In this document: piece by piece, positions 45,451 through 48,011 of the stretch
Position numbering within the stretch: position 1 is the first letter of the stretch
Layout of the letters: the number at the start of each line of letters is the position of its first letter
From: Xenoacremonium recifei
Taxonomy: Eukaryota > Ascomycota > Sordariomycetes > Hypocreales > Nectriaceae
Assembly (NCBI GenBank): GCA_012184525.1
Contig: WOFQ01000112.1
Coordinates: forward strand, 1 to 48,011
Reading direction: 5' to 3'
DNA length: 48,011 bases
Translations under genes and position numbers: made by a program
The notes under the pieces: generated by a model
Databases searched by the model: none
What the model saw: only the letters and a program-made list of their open reading frames with translations
What the model was told of the DNA's origin: nothing

Positions 45451-45899
45451 ATCGTTATTCTCTGTGTTTTGCTTCCGCTTTGAGACTTGTGCAGTGTAAT
45501 GGGATTAGTAACGGGAGCCCGACGTGACCTATTCCGTATACTGAATGTCCTCTACCCAGGGTTCATTTCAGAGATCATCGGCTGCAAGGATTAGCATCCT
45601 GCGATCAAGTCATCCAATCATAAAGCTATCCTGAGGCTAATCCTTGTAGAGTTCAATTTCTCCAACGCGTCGCGTCTAGTGCTGCACCGCGTATCTTATA
45701 TCGTGTATCGTATCATAGCTTCTGAATTGTTCCGTCTAAAGTCATTGACTTTCCTCTAAAGTTCGCATCTGAGGTTTCCATTTCCTGCGTTTATAAGCTT
45801 TCTATATCTCTTCTGCGAGTAATAGATACCCTAGACCTGATTTTCTATTAACCCACTCTCAAGATCCTGATTTATAAATCCTGTCGTTCTTGCTTTGGG
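45451..45899. other. upstream region of the maltose-permease-like gene
   Basis: No gene seen. The end nearest the pseudogene at 45.9 kb is A/T-rich. Confidence 0.4.
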
Positions 45900-46970
45900 A
45901 CATCAATCTCACGTCATATCTGCCTGTTCTATAAGGAAATCGCTCTTTCACGGCAGCAGATCAAGAAATACGAGGCGAGTTTTTAAAGCCTACTTTACAT
46001 CTTCGATATCAATGCCATCCGCAACATACAGCCCGATCCGCTGGCCCTACCTATTTGCCACCTCGATCTTCATCTGAACAATATCCTCTGCCGCCGCTGC
46101 GATGGTGTGGAGAGACCTTACGCAACTTGTTCTGAGACTCACATGCGTGAACACTTGCGGTTAGTTCATGACATCCAGGGTCATCGCCGCGGCCAGCAGT
46201 ATAAGGATGGCATCCTTGAGTCCTGGCTAGCAGATGGCCTTATCAGTGCACCAGTTGCCTGTCAGTTACTCTTTAAGGCATCAAATAAGAAGTATCTCTT
46301 CCTGGTTATAATGCCGACAAATTAAGGGTTACTTAGAGCTAATTCCGATGTTAGTGACTCGGTTGATGCTTCTGGAACTTCTGCTTCGTCCTCAGGGCTA
46401 CAGGCACTCATAGAGCAAGAGCTTATGCAAGCTACGACAATCAAAGCTGGAGATGGTAGTCTTCGGACTGCTGCCCATCCAATATCAGAGCAGTATCGAT
46501 AGCTTCAACTCACCGAATGGGAATGCTTTCTGGCAGGGCATTCCCTCAGTCAAGCATCACAGTTGATCGAGCTTCCAAGTAGCGCGCGTGGTAGCGAGGG
46601 GGTAAACTAAACAGACCAAACAGGCTAAACGGGCGATTCCATTCTTGGTTATATCATGGATTCCCTAGACCGCTTGGTCAATAAAGCAAAGCAGTCGCTA
46701 TGCGAAGGGAAGCTGAATGCCTTCGATCAGCATACCCTCAACTCTTTCATTCCTCGGCGCACAGCCTTAAAGCCCTACATTAACAATGACAAAATGAACT
46801 GTAGTAGAGTTCCTTTTTCTAACCCTAGGTATTACTGGGAGGCGATTGAGCCTCGATCCTACATACAAGCCTACTGTACGAAGGACACTCCGTTTCCTGT
46901 CGTTTTCTCGTTTCCTGTCCGCGTTTTCCGTCCCCCTTTAATCTTACTCAGCGCTATTTTGCGTCCCTAA
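45900..46970 (+). pseudogene. decayed zinc-finger ORF, probably DUF3505/OrsD-like
   Basis: One reading frame carries recognisable protein sequence for about 350 codons but has stops at 45984, 46323, 46500, 46608 and 46626. Several of these (TAG after YR, TAA in the NRPN-like part) could come from CAG or CAA by a C-to-T change, as in RIP. A zinc-finger-like unit, LCRRC...C...HMREHLRLVHD, lies at about 46087-46170. The segment DSLDRLVNKAKQSLCEGKLNAFDQHTLNSF (46658-46750) resembles the part after the zinc fingers in fungal C2H2/DUF3505 proteins that often sit in repeats or near telomeres. The family name is from memory and is uncertain; the decay is clear from the frame. Confidence 0.6.
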
Positions 46971-47242
46971 AACAATATTTCCGTCCGTATACCCCTTGGT
47001 TAATTGACCCCCTAATCCTGTCTTATGTACTCTGTACACCTTGGGCAAAAGCAAGTCCTCCGTAAATATTCGCTCTATCCAATAAAGCTGAGTGTATTGC
47101 AATCTGACACTGTATATATATACCTGAGTCCTTTCTTCCACTTTCTCCTTTCCTTTATTTCTTGCCTTGGATATACAGAGTCTGTTTTATATACTGCCCT
47201 TCTTCCTTCTTCCTACTTATCTCTCCCCACAACCCCGTATAA
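46971..47242 (+). promoter_or_regulatory. promoter-like region before the second zinc-finger ORF
   Basis: A TATATATATA box at 47113-47122 and a long CT-rich stretch (about 47128-47225) run up to the ATG at 47243. It looks undamaged compared with the coding sequence upstream. Confidence 0.35.
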
Positions 47243-47977
47243 ATGCCAGATCCACAGGAATATTTAACCGAATTAGGGTTACAGGTTAATCCGCAAACCA
47301 ACGTCCTCATCTGCACCCGGCCGAAATGCAGATACGCTCTCGGTATCGGCCCATCGTATGTTACATCGCACCTATGAGACAAACATAAGATCCCGGGAGA
47401 TACAAGGAAGGGATTGGCGAAGCTACTACGGCCCCTCCAGTTATGCAGCCCAGCTGAGGCAAACCCTCTCCCGGATGGTTCCCCTGAGCACCCAGAGCTT
47501 AGGGTCTACGACGGCCACGCTTGCTGCCAGTGCCCGTTCAGGATGATTCATTTCCCTGCCTTGAAACGTCACTTCTCCGCTACAGCCGCCGCAGCCTCCT
47601 CGGAGCGTTGCTGCCCAAGCACTGATGTTGACAGCAGCACACGTTATAGCAATATCGACTACCTCTTTGAGTATGTCTACCTTCAGACTTGGACAACTGG
47701 ATTGAATCGAAAGTACTGGATTATCAAGCGGGATGGCCAGATTGCTCGACCGGTAGGCCCGAAATCAACAGGTGATCATCTCTTGGCTGTACGCATGCGC
47801 GAGAGGGCCCGCAATCAAAACCCTAGGGAGAGGTACGAATTCGAGATGCCGGCGTCGTCGACGGCCAGAGAGCCGGACCCCTACTCTTCTATTATTAATT
47901 GTCGTCTGCCCTCAATTGTCGCCTGCCCCCTGTCAAATTCACTATCAAGTACTTTACGACTCAGACTAGAGACCTGA
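47243..47977 (+). pseudogene. DUF3505/OrsD-like zinc-finger ORF with one in-frame stop
   Basis: The frame from ATG 47243 reads MPDPQEYLTELGLQVNPQTN, then a first zinc-finger-like unit (LICTRPKCRYALGIGPSYVTSHL). A TGA follows at 47375-47377 where Arg (CGA) would be expected, so a single C-to-T change can explain it. The frame then continues as DKHKIP and a second unit (HACCQCPF...FPALKRHF), followed by YLQTWTTGLNRKYWII. Homology fades after ARNQ (about 47820) into a low-complexity tail ending at 47977, so the 3' part of the family is missing. Together with 45.9-47.0 kb it forms two partial copies in tandem. The family assignment is from memory. Confidence 0.6.
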
Positions 47978-48011
47978 TATATATAAAAACTGTTAGATAA
48001 TTGGTATTGGT

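Noticed and set aside
1..48011. CRISPR arrays, rRNA, operons or bacterial signals
   Set aside because: None seen; the spliced gene structures show a fungal nuclear sequence.

Overview
The window looks like nuclear DNA of a filamentous ascomycete, probably from the Eurotiales (Aspergillus/Penicillium type). The protein families, many 50-70 bp introns with GT(or GC)...CTAAC...AG signals, Zn2Cys6 regulators, and A/T-only blocks resembling repeat-induced point mutation (RIP) all point that way. Exon structures were worked out by hand from splice signals, conserved family motifs and reading-frame closure. They are predictions, not transcript-supported models.

Region A (about 0.5-29 kb) is a dense set of metabolic genes that looks like one co-regulated cluster. 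It contains a Baeyer-Villiger monooxygenase, a small unknown protein, an MFS sugar-type transporter, a Zn2Cys6 regulator, a DUF3500 protein, a second Zn2Cys6 regulator, a carboxymuconolactone-decarboxylase-like protein, an FAD aromatic hydroxylase, an old-yellow-enzyme reductase, an acyl/aryl-CoA ligase, an HSL-type alpha/beta hydrolase and, beyond a decayed 1.6 kb stretch, a second MFS transporter. No polyketide synthase, NRPS or terpene cyclase is present. Uptake plus hydroxylation, enone reduction, ring expansion, ester hydrolysis and CoA activation suggest breakdown or tailoring of an aromatic or alicyclic compound; the substrate cannot be read from the sequence. The key observation is a palindromic motif, TCC-N2-GGA. 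It occurs 14 times in the promoters of region A, and I found none in the promoters I scanned for the neighbouring sugar genes. It resembles the yeast Pdr1/Pdr3 response element.

Region B (about 29-33.5 kb) is decayed. It holds a 26-bp inverted repeat, a Gfo/Idh/MocA dehydrogenase pseudogene with two in-frame stops and a lost 3' end, and an A/T-only island. A 201-bp solo LTR with a perfect CTTAG target duplication was inserted into that island after it had decayed.

Region C (33.5-45.5 kb) is a sugar-polymer module: two secreted GH51 alpha-L-arabinofuranosidases on either side of an HXT-like hexose/pentose transporter, then an unusually intron-rich (16 exons) maltose-permease-like transporter with a premature stop near its C-terminus. 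The promoters of the HXT-like gene and the second GH51 gene share an exact 14-bp CCAAT-containing element.

Region D (45.9-48 kb) holds two decayed copies of a zinc-finger ORF family that resembles DUF3505 (the OrsD domain), with frame intact but interrupted by stops.
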